Part shown: positions 42,464-43,644 of the stretch, piece by piece
Position numbering within the stretch: the stretch's first letter is position 1
Layout of the letters: every line of letters starts with the position of its first letter
Translations under genes and position numbers: made by a program
Notes under the pieces: model-generated
Databases searched by the model: none
What the model was told of the DNA's origin: nothing
Seen by the model: only the letters and a program-made list of their open reading frames with translations
Assembly: GCA_017410325.1 (NCBI GenBank)
Contig: JAFQRA010000039.1
Span: forward strand, 1 to 43,644
Length of the DNA: 43,644 nucleotides
From: Clostridia bacterium
GTDB taxonomy: Bacteria > Bacillota > Clostridia > Oscillospirales > Acutalibacteraceae
Reading direction: 5' to 3'

Positions 42464-42868
42464 ATGCTTAGCGATATTATAACATCATTACTTGAAAAAA
42501 GTGGATATGACATTATTCGATACAATCCTTATAAACAAGAAGAATGTGAACAGCATGAATATGATATTATATCGATATCAAAGAATGGAATTTTTTTGCC
42601 AATTATCACAAAGAACTTTTTAAAAAGTGTATACTGTATGAGTGAGATAGAAAAAGTCTTGTATGATGATTGCGAACACAATGTCATATTTAAACCTATT
42701 TGTGTAAATATATTACAATCCTTAGTAGAGGTAAATCTACCTGCTTGTGCAAAAAAATACAAGATGTATGGCTTAAATGATATTTCAATAATGGATAGAA
42801 ACGATATAAATGGATTGTTATCATTTATAGAAAAGGACAACCGGTTATATCAGCAAACAAAAATATAA
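42464..42868 (+). CDS. TIR-like ORF, second half of the probable tandem-TIR gene (frameshifted)
   Basis: A 134-residue ORF that begins at ATG 42464, one base after the previous stop. No Shine-Dalgarno precedes it. 'MLSDIITSLLEKSGYDIIRYNP' is the first helix and second strand of a TIR domain whose first strand lies in the previous ORF. 'GIFLPIITKNFLKSVYCMSEIEKVLYDDC' holds the WCxxE-like motif as Y-C-M-S-E with candidate E61. The end (SIMDRNDINGLLSFIE) is a short helix. Either it is the decayed 3' end of a tandem-TIR gene, or both halves are made by frameshifting or by coupled re-initiation. Both TIR domains keep their Glu, so decay would be recent. Confidence 0.68.
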   Translation: MLSDIITSLLEKSGYDIIRYNPYKQEECEQHEYDIISISKNGIFLPIITKNFLKSVYCMSEIEKVLYDDCEHNVIFKPICVNILQSLVEVNLPACAKKYKMYGLNDISIMDRNDINGLLSFIEKDNRLYQQTKI

Positions 42869-42897
42869 TTAAAAAATCAATAACTTAACAAGTTAAA

Positions 42898-42932
42898 AGC
42901 ACTTGATACTTTAAAGGTATCCGGTGTTTTTT
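42898..42932 (+). terminator. Terminator of the TIR operon
   Basis: 42898-42909 pairs with 42917-42928 (12 positions, two wobbles and one mismatch) around a seven-base loop, then TTTTTT. Confidence 0.7.
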
Positions 42933-43030
42933 GTTACAAAATTTTTAAGAAAAGGAAGTGAAAAAATGCTTTAGCAAACTAACCGAAAAAAAACAGTAAA
43001 AAAGCGTGGGATAAGTCTTAGCAAGCATTG

Positions 43031-43129
43031 AATTTGTGCATACAAATTCCACTTGTTAGGGACGTCTCGCCTGCCAGCTCGGTCGGTGCTTTTGAATGCA
43101 AAATGCATTCAAAGGTCTCCACCGAGACC
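43031..43129 (+). other. oriT-like cluster of hairpins before the MobC-like gene
   Basis: The 300 bases between 42869 and 43168 contain no gene. Hairpins are AATTTGT-GCAT-ACAAATT (43031-43048), a 12-bp stem 43089-43100 with 43104-43115 around AAA, and GGTCTC-CACC-GAGACC (43114-43129). GTCTCG at 43064 can also pair with CGAGAC at 43123. Stacked inverted repeats directly upstream of a MobC-like gene are typical of transfer origins. No nick site was confirmed. Confidence 0.45.
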
Positions 43130-43168
43130 CGTACCTCTAAAACCCGAAAGACGAGGAGGTGAAAAAAA

Positions 43169-43450
43169 TTGAAGCTGACCAAAACCATATTTTTGTATCT
43201 GAATGAGAAAGAATTTTCAACGCTCACAAAGGATGCCGAAAGAGCGAATATGTGCAGGTCAGAGTATATCAGGCAACAGATTTATAATGCAAAAATAAAG
43301 CCCACATTGGATATGTACTATGATAAACAGATTACAATCTCTTCTTTTAAAAATAAGCAAGAAATCCGAACCCTTTTCCTATTGGGAAAATCTGGTTCGG
43401 ATTTTTCTGGTTTGGTACGAGTGTTCATAAGGGATTTACTCAAAATATAA
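43169..43450 (+). CDS. MobC/ribbon-helix-helix-like mobilisation protein
   Basis: A 93-residue protein from TTG 43169, with GAGGAGGTG (43153-43161) seven bases upstream. Residues 1-about 40 look like the ribbon-helix-helix start of relaxosome accessory proteins: 'KTIFLYLNEKEFSTLTKDAERANMCRSEYIRQQI'. The C-terminus is 'SGLVRVFIRDLLKI'-like and matches no family I recognise. MobC proteins bind oriT and help relaxases, and they are usually about 110-130 residues, so this is short. Its position just after the hairpin cluster supports the call. No relaxase gene is in view; it would be downstream of the window end. Confidence 0.65.
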   Translation: MKLTKTIFLYLNEKEFSTLTKDAERANMCRSEYIRQQIYNAKIKPTLDMYYDKQITISSFKNKQEIRTLFLLGKSGSDFSGLVRVFIRDLLKI

Positions 43451-43524
43451 GCAAAACCGGCTTCAAACATAGTATTCTGCACTCCTGCTGTTGCTTAATA
43501 GAGAAACATATGGAGGAATACATA

Positions 43525-43644
43525 ATGTCAAATATCATTGAAGATTTTTATTACGGCAACATTGAGCCGCAAGATGTCAATTCAGAATTAACACCCAAGC
43601 TCAAGAAGAAATTGAGCAATCTTGCCGAGAAAGAAGAACAACTC
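43525..43644 (+). CDS. Start of an integrative-element protein (DUF6809-like), truncated by window end
   Basis: ATG 43525 with GGAGGA about eight bases upstream. 40 codons are visible: 'MSNIIEDFYYGNIEPQDVNSE' and then Lys/Glu-rich helix. From memory this opening is like a short coiled protein often carried by Clostridia conjugative elements. Function is unknown. Confidence 0.6.
   Translation, partial: MSNIIEDFYYGNIEPQDVNSELTPKLKKKLSNLAEKEEQL

Noticed and set aside
42960-42974. ATG 42966 with GGAAGTG upstream, a candidate small gene
   Set aside because: The frame stops after two codons (ATG CTT TAG).

Overview
The window looks like a chromosome fragment from a low-to-mid GC Gram-positive anaerobe of class Clostridia, most likely an Oscillospiraceae/Ruminococcaceae-type gut commensal. 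The grounds are strong AGGAGG-type ribosome binding sites with occasional GTG and TTG starts, SigA-like promoters, AddAB in place of RecBCD, the dgt-dnaG-rpoD order, the zinc-binding form of L31, and Clostridia-type palindromic interspersed repeats. No rRNA, tRNA or CRISPR array was seen.

Layout. 1-2.6 kb: the end of an SPFH/zinc-ribbon gene, a zinc-ribbon membrane protein and a TPM-domain protein, resembling the Bacillus ydjG-ydjH-ydjI group. 2.6-5.2 kb: a LysR regulator, TspO, and a divergent pair made of a zinc-ribbon membrane protein and a small XRE repressor whose probable operator covers a perfect consensus promoter. 5.2-5.7 kb: a REP-associated (RAYT-like) transposase gene carrying two inverted GC-rich palindromes inside its reading frame. 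5.7-14.6 kb (minus strand): a sugar catabolism operon with two Gfo/Idh/MocA dehydrogenases, two TIM-barrel isomerases, a GH13 alpha-glucosidase, a MIF-like tautomerase, a membrane-anchored hydrolase, a GlcNAc-kinase-like protein and a SIS protein.

14.7-22.4 kb (minus strand) is the most RiPP-like locus. A 1007-residue secreted protein is followed by a 53-residue leader-type peptide, an attenuator-like hairpin and a repeat. Then come an HPr-kinase-like protein, an ABC exporter, a PqqD-like recognition protein, an S26-type peptidase and a Thr-rich membrane-anchored surface protein. There is no radical SAM enzyme, cyclase or ATP-grasp ligase, so the chemistry, if any, is not a standard class. 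22.5-34.5 kb: core genes rpoD, dnaG, dgt, yigZ, rpmE, addA and addB.

34.5-40.3 kb: a secreted SH3/C39-type peptidase, a GTGAAGTT repeat cluster, a ClC transporter, a decayed YeiH-family transporter gene, a sialidase-fold protein and an SDR. The last three lie between two perfect 24-bp inverted copies of one sequence (37061-37084 and 40268-40291). 40.3-43.6 kb is a clearly AT-rich accessory island. It holds a GNAT acetyltransferase, a TIR protein fused to a degenerate copy of the same GNAT fold, and two adjacent TIR ORFs that look like one tandem-TIR gene split by a frameshift. After a terminator come oriT-like hairpins, a MobC/ribbon-helix-helix-like gene and the start of an integrative-element gene. 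I infer an uncharacterised TIR-based defence or NAD-signalling module at the edge of a mobile element.
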